Assembly: GCA_964415395.1 (NCBI GenBank)
Contig: CAYPZU010000018.1
Location: forward strand, 1-34,156
Direction: 5' to 3'
Length of the DNA: 34,156 nucleotides
Source of the DNA: CAYPZU01 sp964415395
Lineage (GTDB): Bacteria; Chlamydiota; Chlamydiia; Chlamydiales; SM23-39
A program made the translations under genes and the position numbers. Each line of letters opens with the position of its first letter. The stretch's first letter is position 1. Shown here piece after piece: positions 17,866-25,762 of this stretch. Below the pieces are notes generated by a model. The model was not told the origin of the DNA. It worked only from the letters and a program-made list of their open reading frames with translations, and searched no databases.

Positions 17866-19899
17866 TTAGAAGGGGCAGTCTGGATCTTCGGTGATCGGGC
17901 CAACTCCCATTTGGGCAACTGGGCCTGTGTTGTTGATGAAGCTGGTGATGTTTAGGGTCGAAGTCGCCTGCGTGTTGTCGAACACAAACCCAAGGCCCGG
18001 CGCCGCATTGTTCTGGAGTCCCACGCAAAGAAAGGCGTTGAGGTCTGTGATCTTCGCCAGAAAATCATTCGTCATATTGCCGGAGAAGGTGTTGTTGGAG
18101 GCGATGAGCGACATCCGGTTGGGGCCGCCGCTTTCATATTTGAAACCGTACTCCGCATTGATGAACTGGTTGTTCGCAGCGGTTCCGGAGAGGAACGACA
18201 TGTCCCGCCCCTGGATGCTTAGGCCGGTGCCGAACGCATTCGAAGTGGCCCGAAAGACGTTGTTCTGGATCGAGTAACCGAGGCGGCTGAAGTTTTTCGG
18301 TTCGAGGTAGAGTCCTTTTTCGTTGGCGGTCACTTCAAAGACGTTGCTCAGAATCGTTGCGTTGACGCTGCTTGAGTCATGAGGCTGCAGCTCCATCGCG
18401 TCTTTTGGGGTGGAAATATGGTTTTGGAACATGACGACAGTGCAGACGTCGTTTTCTTTTGCGTTGAGGAAAACGCCGATCATCCGTGTTGCAGGGCCTG
18501 TTTCAAAGATCAGGTTGCCGCTGATCGTATATGTTCCGGCCATCCCTGGCCCGACGATATTGATGCCGGCGCGGTCTGATCCAAGGGCGAGATTCGAGTT
18601 GGTGATGATGTTGTTCTCCAGGCGGGCGTTCGGCGCTCCAACGCCATCGATGCCATAATATTGGGTGCTGTCGATGTGGATGCCGGAGACGATGTTGTTG
18701 GCCCCGAGAACGACGCCGCTGCCCATGGGAAGCGTATTGGAAATGACCGGATACCCGGGAGTGAGCTGGGGCACCGCAATGGCGCCGAGGGTGGTGTTCA
18801 GCCCGTGGGAAATTCCGGAGCCGAGCAGCTGCTGGTAGTCTTTAAGGATGATCCCTTCCGACATATTGGTTGAAGTTCCGTCGCCTTCGAAGACGTAGAT
18901 AATGTGGCGGGGCTCAGAGGCGTTCTGCGCCTGGGCGAGGAAGGGGAAGGGGCTTTCAAAGGTGCCGAGCGAATTGCTCCGGTTATTGACGAACCAGAAG
19001 AAGAGCGGATCGCCTGTAAGCGGATCGATGGCCTTCGAGACTCGATGGTTTTTTTTGACGGGGATGATCTCGTTGTGGTCGGGGATCTGCATCAACCGCG
19101 TCGGGAGGACAGGATCTTGGCAGGGAATAACTTTCGCGCGGATTTTCGAGCCGACCGGCATGCGGAATCCGAAGATGCCCTGGCCGATCCATTTGAAGAC
19201 GTTGTCGTAGCTAGCGGAGGCTTCGGCGAAGAAATATTCGTAGAGGACGGCGCCGACGGCTGTTTTCCCGCCGCCGAGATTCGTCCCGAAGGAACCGTGG
19301 TAATAGTAGCCGCCGACGTCGAGATAGGCGTCCCAGTCGGCCTGTTTCACGAAGTGGAAGCGGGCGTTTGCATCCGCTCCGGAAAGGGCGCTGTCTGTGC
19401 TGCTCCGGAGGTAGAGATAATGGTCTTCAAAATAATCGAAAGCAGGGTTGTAGCGGGGGCTGTTTTTCCTTCCGATGACGACGTAGCCGTTCGCGAAAAA
19501 ATCCCAAAACGACCCGATCGTCTCGAACCCGAACGAGAGCTGGTTGAAGGTGATCCGCTTTGTCCCGCGCCCATCGTAGTAGGCGTTGGCTCCATAGATC
19601 CTGTTCTGACCGAGGTATCTGGCTCCGACGCCTGCGTTGACTGCATACCTGCCGTTATTGAAGATGTGGCCGCGCACGTCGGCGTAAGGGTAGAAGCCCC
19701 AAACGGTTTCGTCGTTCATTACGAATGCCTGGAGAGTCGTGTATCCCTCGCGGTAGCCGATCCCTTTCGGTTCGGTGTGCCGGATCCAGATTTGATTGGA
19801 ATGAACCTGCGTGATGCAGGTTTTCTCTTCGCACTCTTCGGAGTGAAGGACGGCGGCGCAGGCAATCGATGCCAGGAAAAACAGTTTGGAGTTTGTCAT
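17866..19899 (-). CDS. Inverse autotransporter-like protein with beta-helix passenger, 677 aa
   Basis: A surface protein in which the barrel precedes the passenger. After a signal peptide (MTNSKLFFLASIACAAVLHS) come about 230 residues (about 35-265) with the pattern of inverse-autotransporter barrels: aromatic strand ends, FYPYADVRGHIFNNGRYA, NAGVGARYL, GANAYYDGR, NQLSFGFETIGSFWDFFANG, and repeated GYYYHG-like strands. A linker (about 270-330) leads to a right-handed parallel beta-helix passenger (about 340-660) with repeated N-N-x-[IVF] coils (RLENNIITNSN, TISGNLIFE, ILSNVFEV, IQNNVFRA, IASNNTFSG). Family knowledge: such proteins (intimin/invasin-type barrels) use the BAM machinery and do not need TpsB. 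The gene diverges from TpsA4 across a 103-base gap. It is likely an adhesin of the same island. No clear ribosome-binding site is visible. Confidence 0.8.
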   Translation of the reverse strand: MTNSKLFFLASIACAAVLHSEECEEKTCITQVHSNQIWIRHTEPKGIGYREGYTTLQAFVMNDETVWGFYPYADVRGHIFNNGRYAVNAGVGARYLGQNRIYGANAYYDGRGTKRITFNQLSFGFETIGSFWDFFANGYVVIGRKNSPRYNPAFDYFEDHYLYLRSSTDSALSGADANARFHFVKQADWDAYLDVGGYYYHGSFGTNLGGGKTAVGAVLYEYFFAEASASYDNVFKWIGQGIFGFRMPVGSKIRAKVIPCQDPVLPTRLMQIPDHNEIIPVKKNHRVSKAIDPLTGDPLFFWFVNNRSNSLGTFESPFPFLAQAQNASEPRHIIYVFEGDGTSTNMSEGIILKDYQQLLGSGISHGLNTTLGAIAVPQLTPGYPVISNTLPMGSGVVLGANNIVSGIHIDSTQYYGIDGVGAPNARLENNIITNSNLALGSDRAGINIVGPGMAGTYTISGNLIFETGPATRMIGVFLNAKENDVCTVVMFQNHISTPKDAMELQPHDSSSVNATILSNVFEVTANEKGLYLEPKNFSRLGYSIQNNVFRATSNAFGTGLSIQGRDMSFLSGTAANNQFINAEYGFKYESGGPNRMSLIASNNTFSGNMTNDFLAKITDLNAFLCVGLQNNAAPGLGFVFDNTQATSTLNITSFINNTGPVAQMGVGPITEDPDCPF

Positions 19900-19911
19900 G
19901 ACCGAAAAAAT

Positions 19912-19991
19912 AAGGGGTTTCGAACGTTCTTTTCAAGAAATTATCTGTCTTCCTGCTTGATCGAAATCACCCCTTTTGCAAAATGGAGGAG
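19912..19991. promoter_or_regulatory. Shared divergent control region of inverse autotransporter and TpsA4
   Basis: AAGGGGTTTCGA at 19912-19923 is matched by TCGAAA-TCA-CCCCTT at 19961-19975, an inverted repeat of 12 paired bases with a three-base bulge, symmetrical within the gap between two divergent adhesin genes. A palindrome GAACGTTC and TTCTT-TTC-AAGAA lie between. GGAGGAG at 19985-19991 is the ribosome-binding site of TpsA4, 11 bases before ATG 20003. Operator function is inferred. Confidence 0.35.
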
Positions 19992-20002
19992 TGGGTAGAG
20001 AC

Positions 20003-23000
20003 ATGAAAACAAATTTCTTTTTTTTCTTTGCCGGAGCGCCTTTAGCGCTGTTGGCCAATCCTCAAAATTTCCAGGTCGCCGCGGGGACGTGCGAGGCGAT
20101 CGCCTCGGAGGCGCTCCTTGAACTGAAGACGAGCGACAGGGCGGTCTTAAATTGGGACAGCTTCTCGATCGGCGCGGGAGAAAAAACGGTGTTCGTGCAG
20201 CCGGGCGCCCAGTCGGCGGTACTCAACCGCGTGGTCGGCGCGCAGCTCAGCTCGCTTTTGGGAACGCTCGAATCGAACGGCCAGGTTTATCTGCTCAACC
20301 CGAATGGCGTTTTGGTCGGCAAAGACGCGATCGTCGACACAGGCAGCTTCATCGCCTCGACGCTCGACGTGCCCGATCAGGTTTTTCTCGCGGGCGGAGA
20401 TCTCCTTTTCAAAGGCGACTCGAAAGCTCCGATCACGCATCTCGGAACGATCCGCTCGCTTTGCGGCGACATCGTTTTGATCGCGCGCACGGTGGACAAT
20501 CAGGGAAAGATCGATGCAGGCGCGGGATTTGCCGGGCTTGCCGCAGGGCATGAAGTGCTGCTCCGCGCCGTCGGCGAAGAGCGGTTGGCTGTCCGCGCAG
20601 CGGCGCTCGAAGGGGAGAGAGAGGGAACCGGGATAGTAAGCAATGGCGCGATCGAAGCTTTGACCGCCGAGCTGAAAGCCGACGGGAACCTTTACAGCTA
20701 TGCGATCCGCCATGAAGGGCTGATCGATGCGAAAGGAGCGGTGAAAGAGAACGGCCGCGTGTTTTTGGTTGCCGAGAAAGGGCTGGCAGAGGTTTCCGGA
20801 ACGATCCGCGCAGAGAGCGGAGAGATCCGCGTATTGGGCGATCGGGTGGGACTGACAGACGAGGCTCTCATTGACGCTTCGGGAGATTTCGGCGGCGGCA
20901 AAGTTTGCATCGGCGGCGATTTTCAGGGAAATAACCCGGCTGTAATGAACAGCCGCGTAACGAGTTTGGGCGCATCGACACGGGTGAAAGCAGACGCGCG
21001 GATCGCAGGCCATGGCGGGGAAATTGCTGTTTGGTCGGATGGATCGACCGGATTTTATGGGGCGATTTCCGCGGAGGGCGGCGCCAGAGGGGGCGACGGC
21101 GGCTTCATCGAAGTCTCCGGCTTGAGAAGACTGGATTACAGGGGGCTTTCCTCAGCGTTGGCTCCTCTGGGAAAGACAGGTACGCTTCTTCTCGATCCGA
21201 CGAGCATCACGATTGTAACTCCCACGCAAAACGCCACTGTCGCGTCAACAATCGAACCGACCATAGATGCTCCTCCCACCTCGCAAGTATCGCCTGCAGA
21301 TGTCGATACGCAGCTTGGACTCGCGCACGTGATCATCCAGTCGCGCAACACGGGACCTGATGCGCAGGGAGATGTCATCGTGGGCGAGGCGTTGAGTTAT
21401 ACAAGGGCGAACAACCTCACTCTGAGGACGACGAATTTAACTGCGCCGAACGTCGGCGACATCATTGTCAATTTCACCCTCGAGAACGCGGGTACGGGGC
21501 AGATTATTTTACAGTCGAGCCAGGACGTTCTTGTAAGAAACATCGTTCAAACGGCGAGCGGCGATATCAGCGTCACGGCGGCGCGCCATGTCGAGGTAGG
21601 GAACGGCACTGTCGGGGGCGCCATCTATTCAAACTCAGGTGCGATCACCGTCATGACGGGAAGCAATCTGGTTGTCCAGGGTGGGAGCGGCGCATCCGAG
21701 TCTTCCCAGATCGCCTCTGATACGATGACCAACCTTTTGACTTTTAGCATTGGCGGCGATCTGATCGTCCAGGGCGGGACGAACACAGGAACTTTCGCGC
21801 AGATCGGAAGCAATACCGGCGGGATCGCTGTGAATTGCCCGATGACTTTTAGAAGAGTCGGCGGCGACGTGATGGTGACGGGAGGAACCGGAGGCGATAA
21901 CAGCTATGCGATCATCGGCCACGGCGCGCAGGCAGCGGGAGTGGGTAATTTCTCGGGATATATTGATTTTAACAATCTAGACAATCCCGCTATGTTTTCA
22001 GTTGGGGGAAACTTCATCGTGACTGGAGGGGGAAATGCAAACTGTTTTGCCCAGGTGGGACATGTGGGCAGTTCGGTTGCGGCCAGCACGCTTGCAGGGC
22101 AGGTTTCGATTGGAACAGGGGGAGGATCCGATCAAGTCGCAGGATATGTGCAGCTTCAGGGAGGCTCTGGGACGGATAGTTCAGCGGTCATCGGATTTGG
22201 GAATTATACCAGCCATCCGATGGACACTTACTCTGGAATTTTGTCCGGCTCGATTTTCATTAAAACAAGCGGCTCGCTCTCTTTGGGACCCAATTCCTTC
22301 AGCATTCTGCTTCAGGGAGGGACCTCCGGCACTGCTCCGGCTGTAATCGGCTATCTCAACTCGCGGACGGGAGGCGCGACGACGACGATCACGTCCGGAG
22401 AGATCCAGCTCAGTGCCGAACAGGGGATTTTGGTTGAAGCTTCCCAGGCTGCGGGCGAGTTTTCCGCGATCGGCTACTTTTCAAACGGTCTTTCAGGCCC
22501 GGCAACCGTGGACATAGACCTCATCGATCTATCATCGCTGTCGAATGTTTACATTGGGGGGAGGACCGACGGCGCGTATGGAGTGATCGGCGCTGCTGCT
22601 CCAGGAGTGGCCGGGTCAAGCTGCTCTACAGGAGTGACGATTGCAACCGCCGGTCAGATCATCCTTTCCAACAATTTCGCGATCGAGTCGTACGGCGCCG
22701 GCATGGCGGCCGACGCCCATTTGGGGATTTTTACGGCGACGCGCGAATCGGCCCTTCCGGGCACGCTGCAAGATATCACTTTGTCTGCGGATCAGCTGAA
22801 GCTGGTGACAGGCAATCTCATGGGGGGGATGTCGAACACGTGCGAGCTCTATGCGACCCAGGATCTTATCCTCAACATCAGTACGGAAATCAACTTCAAC
22901 CGCGATCCGCTGGTTCCTGCAGAAATTGAATCGGGGCCCTGCTATGCGATCGGCCGCAGGGATGTGAATATCAACACCTCCGCTCCGATGCCCGGCACTT

Positions 23001-25759
23001 CCGCAGATATGTATGTTTTCGGAACCAATACCCTCAATCCGACCCTCATCGGATCCGATACTCTCGGCACGTGCGGGATGCTCGGCTTTCCCTGTTCATC
23101 TCCCTCTTCGGTCAATATCGGCTCTCTATTGGCGTACGGCGTAGAGAATTTAACGATCGGCGTCAATACGATGACCGGATGCGCCTCGATCCGCTCTTGC
23201 GGAGACGCTACGTTCAACGTGGGCACGCATCTGACTTTGGGAAGTTCTGGGATGGATGGGGCTTGCGAGATCCACGGCAACGGAGTCATGACATTCATAA
23301 CCGGAGGCAATCTCACTGTCCAGGGAGGAACCGCCGACTTCGCCTCTGCCCGAATCCATAATGAGACCGGAAATATCAGTTTTGACGTAGGCAGCGAAGC
23401 AACACTGCTCGGGGGCCTCGGCCAGCTCACATTCGCCCAGATCGATACATACGGCAACCCGATGGGCAATATCAGTTTCGCCAACATCGGCGGCAACCTC
23501 CTTTTGACGGGAGGCGAGGGGGATCAGGCCTACGCCCAGATCGGGGAAAACGACTCTCCCAACGCGATCAATAGCGCGATCGTCTTCGATAACATCGTCG
23601 GTAACGTGACTTTGATCGGCGGCGCCGGATTCAGCGAAGCGTATGCTGTGATCGGCCATGGAAGAAAGCCGAATGCGGCGAACCCCACGATCATGGGAAG
23701 CGTGGTTTTGGACGTAGTGGGGGGGAACGTCTCTCTCACTGGAGGAAGCGGAACGGGAGCGATCGCTCATATCGGGCATATCGGGAATCAGATCACTCCC
23801 TTGAGCATCACGGGCGATACCAGAGTGGGAAGCACCTCTCCGATCGGAGGCTTCCTGACGATTCAGGGTGGCAACTTCGCTTCGGCTTCGGCGGGGATCG
23901 GGATCGGCGATTCGCTGAGCCACCGGGGAGATACATATAGCGGGGCGGTCGACGTCCAGGTCGACGGAGTGAACGGATCTGGCAATAGCGTCGAGATCGT
24001 CGCGGGGAATGTATTCCCTAGCGCCTTTCTGGAGGCGTATATCGGGTTCCAGACCGGAAACGGCCCGATGGGGGCGTTTACGGGGACGATCACGGGAACG
24101 TTTCTGGGATTGACCGCCGATCGGTCGATCTACATGGCGGGAGGCGATGGGAACGCTGCTTTCATCGGCTACTATAATGATGGAGCCAACACGACCGACG
24201 CCTCTTTCGGCAACATTCAGGTCCAGACTAATGATCCGCTTGGAGATATTGAATTGATCCCAGGGGATAACACGGACGGGGTTGCGGCGATCGGCCTTTA
24301 TGTTCCAGCCGGGATTCTGTCAACGAATGTGAATATCACTGCAGGCAGAGATCTGATCCTCTATGGACCAGGCGGCGGCAACACAGGCTCGTGCCGGATC
24401 CTGAATAATCGTCCCGGCGTCTCGGCTGCATTCGACGTCTCCCTCTCCGCTCAAAATATCCGAGTCCTCGGCGGGGCGGGTTCGAATATCAGCGGATCGG
24501 AGGTCTTTTCGAGCCAGTTTCTCTCGCTTACAGCGATTGACTCGATCGACATCAACAACGACGTGGCGCTCCAAGACGGATTCGTATCCCTGCTAGCGGA
24601 AAGCGGATTGGCTTTCAACCCGATGGGAAGCGCGGGAACAGTTACTATTTCCGGATCGGGCGATGCAATGAGCCAGACTTCTATCGTATCTAATGGACTT
24701 GGCGTGTTTATTGGCTTTATGGCAAATGGCGCTTCGGATGTGGCGATCGGGAAATCGACCATGGTCGGTCCGGTCGTGATGTCGGCGAACAACGGCGGCG
24801 ATATCCAGTTCAACCTGACAGGAAATCTCTCTGCGGCGGGCGGTTCAGGCGCTGCGGCTTCGGTCGTCATGACGGCAGATACCAACTTCGGGATCACCGC
24901 GGGCGGAAGCATCGCATTTGCGTCGGGTTCAGGACTTGCATCTCCTGTTCAGGCCGTTTCCACGATGGGAGCCATTGCATTCAATGCAGGCACGAATGCC
25001 TCGTTCGCAGGCCAGGCGCCGGTTTTGATCCAGATCACGATGGGGGCAGGGCTGCTCTCCTTATCTGCGGGAACAGGCCAAATGACTTTTTCCGATACGA
25101 TCGTGCAGCATCTGGGAACGGGAGATATTCTGGCCGTTGCCGGCACAAATATGTCCCTGTCGAACGTCACGCAATTTTCTACGGTAGCGGGAAACATCGA
25201 CCTCGTGATGGACAACCTGTTTCCCATGGCTCCCCTTTTCGGGTTCACCTCTTTTTCTAAAGACGCCACCTCGACCATTGATGCGCCAGGAACTGTCCGG
25301 ATCTTCACTTCGGCCCGCATCTTCAATTCCGTCTCGGGGTCGATCAACATGACGCCGTATGCGGCAGGGACTGAATTCGACAACAGCAGCCTGACCGAGC
25401 AGTGGGGCTTCTACTACAACACCCTTTACGGCGGCGTTCCCTACACAATCTTCTATAAGAATACGTCGCCGATCGTGATTCCGGTACCAGCAGGTCCTGA
25501 GATCCCCGAAGCGTTTTATAGAGGGCTCTATAAGATCCTCTTCATCGCCAACAACGAGCCGTTCCAGGATTGGCGCGTCTATGACGAATACCTGTATAAA
25601 ACCGTCGACCTCGGCTGGCGCATCGATACAGCGGCGTACGGCAAACGGGCTCTGCCTCCCGGGAGCCTCTCCTGGGTGACGGAAACCGGGAACCAAACAT
25701 TCCAATTTTTACGGCGCACGCCTCGCAACTACCATACAAAAAAACTCGATCCCCAATAA
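20003..25759 (+). CDS. TpsA4: largest two-partner-secretion exoprotein, 1918 aa, cognate of the adjacent TpsB
   Basis: The start is ATG 20003 behind GGAGGAG; a TTG nine codons upstream includes that site and is rejected. The signal peptide is MKTNFFFFFAGAPLALLA. The TPS domain (about 20-260) has VLNWDSFSIGAGEKTVFVQP, LNRVVGAQLSSLLG and a canonical NPNGVLVG. The junction GGFIEVSGLRRLDYRG and TLLLDPTSITI follows near 365-400. The shaft contains about a dozen xIGHG/xIGxG motifs and a large internal duplication (listed separately). The C-terminal module resembles that of TpsA1 and TpsA3 (VRIFTSARIFNS, EQWGFYY, YKNTSP, FLRRTPRNYH), but both conserved cysteines are replaced. It lies 3 bases upstream of TpsB in a classic tpsA-tpsB operon, so this is the best candidate for the cognate exoprotein. 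A T8 run (20018-20025) sits in the signal-peptide codons. Confidence 0.92.
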   Translation: MKTNFFFFFAGAPLALLANPQNFQVAAGTCEAIASEALLELKTSDRAVLNWDSFSIGAGEKTVFVQPGAQSAVLNRVVGAQLSSLLGTLESNGQVYLLNPNGVLVGKDAIVDTGSFIASTLDVPDQVFLAGGDLLFKGDSKAPITHLGTIRSLCGDIVLIARTVDNQGKIDAGAGFAGLAAGHEVLLRAVGEERLAVRAAALEGEREGTGIVSNGAIEALTAELKADGNLYSYAIRHEGLIDAKGAVKENGRVFLVAEKGLAEVSGTIRAESGEIRVLGDRVGLTDEALIDASGDFGGGKVCIGGDFQGNNPAVMNSRVTSLGASTRVKADARIAGHGGEIAVWSDGSTGFYGAISAEGGARGGDGGFIEVSGLRRLDYRGLSSALAPLGKTGTLLLDPTSITIVTPTQNATVASTIEPTIDAPPTSQVSPADVDTQLGLAHVIIQSRNTGPDAQGDVIVGEALSYTRANNLTLRTTNLTAPNVGDIIVNFTLENAGTGQIILQSSQDVLVRNIVQTASGDISVTAARHVEVGNGTVGGAIYSNSGAITVMTGSNLVVQGGSGASESSQIASDTMTNLLTFSIGGDLIVQGGTNTGTFAQIGSNTGGIAVNCPMTFRRVGGDVMVTGGTGGDNSYAIIGHGAQAAGVGNFSGYIDFNNLDNPAMFSVGGNFIVTGGGNANCFAQVGHVGSSVAASTLAGQVSIGTGGGSDQVAGYVQLQGGSGTDSSAVIGFGNYTSHPMDTYSGILSGSIFIKTSGSLSLGPNSFSILLQGGTSGTAPAVIGYLNSRTGGATTTITSGEIQLSAEQGILVEASQAAGEFSAIGYFSNGLSGPATVDIDLIDLSSLSNVYIGGRTDGAYGVIGAAAPGVAGSSCSTGVTIATAGQIILSNNFAIESYGAGMAADAHLGIFTATRESALPGTLQDITLSADQLKLVTGNLMGGMSNTCELYATQDLILNISTEINFNRDPLVPAEIESGPCYAIGRRDVNINTSAPMPGTSADMYVFGTNTLNPTLIGSDTLGTCGMLGFPCSSPSSVNIGSLLAYGVENLTIGVNTMTGCASIRSCGDATFNVGTHLTLGSSGMDGACEIHGNGVMTFITGGNLTVQGGTADFASARIHNETGNISFDVGSEATLLGGLGQLTFAQIDTYGNPMGNISFANIGGNLLLTGGEGDQAYAQIGENDSPNAINSAIVFDNIVGNVTLIGGAGFSEAYAVIGHGRKPNAANPTIMGSVVLDVVGGNVSLTGGSGTGAIAHIGHIGNQITPLSITGDTRVGSTSPIGGFLTIQGGNFASASAGIGIGDSLSHRGDTYSGAVDVQVDGVNGSGNSVEIVAGNVFPSAFLEAYIGFQTGNGPMGAFTGTITGTFLGLTADRSIYMAGGDGNAAFIGYYNDGANTTDASFGNIQVQTNDPLGDIELIPGDNTDGVAAIGLYVPAGILSTNVNITAGRDLILYGPGGGNTGSCRILNNRPGVSAAFDVSLSAQNIRVLGGAGSNISGSEVFSSQFLSLTAIDSIDINNDVALQDGFVSLLAESGLAFNPMGSAGTVTISGSGDAMSQTSIVSNGLGVFIGFMANGASDVAIGKSTMVGPVVMSANNGGDIQFNLTGNLSAAGGSGAAASVVMTADTNFGITAGGSIAFASGSGLASPVQAVSTMGAIAFNAGTNASFAGQAPVLIQITMGAGLLSLSAGTGQMTFSDTIVQHLGTGDILAVAGTNMSLSNVTQFSTVAGNIDLVMDNLFPMAPLFGFTSFSKDATSTIDAPGTVRIFTSARIFNSVSGSINMTPYAAGTEFDNSSLTEQWGFYYNTLYGGVPYTIFYKNTSPIVIPVPAGPEIPEAFYRGLYKILFIANNEPFQDWRVYDEYLYKTVDLGWRIDTAAYGKRALPPGSLSWVTETGNQTFQFLRRTPRNYHTKKLDPQ
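21660..24230 (+). repeat. Large internal duplication in TpsA4
   Basis: The protein coded by about 21660-22520 and that coded by about 23300-24230 run in parallel: VVQGGSGASES / TVQGGTADFAS; FAQIGSN / YAQIGEN; YAIIGHGAQAAG / YAVIGHGRKPNA; FAQVGHVGSS / IAHIGHIGNQ; IGFGNYTSHPMDTYSG / IGIGDSLSHRGDTYSG; VIGYLNS / YIGFQTG; AIGYFSNG / FIGYYNDG. The order of motifs and rough spacing are kept over about 290 residues, showing an old segmental duplication with about 780 bases between the copies. Confidence 0.75.
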
Positions 25760-25762
25760 ATT

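Noticed and set aside
18904..19998. 364-codon open frame on the plus strand opposite the inverse autotransporter
   Set aside because: It is a mirror of a well-supported gene with signal peptide and barrel pattern; its protein is low-complexity (many V, D, A, E), has no ribosome-binding site and no family resemblance.
20147..21013. 288-codon minus-strand frame inside the TpsA4 secretion domain
   Set aside because: The opposite strand codes a conserved TPS domain; the frame is rich in Cys, Arg and His as expected for a shadow.
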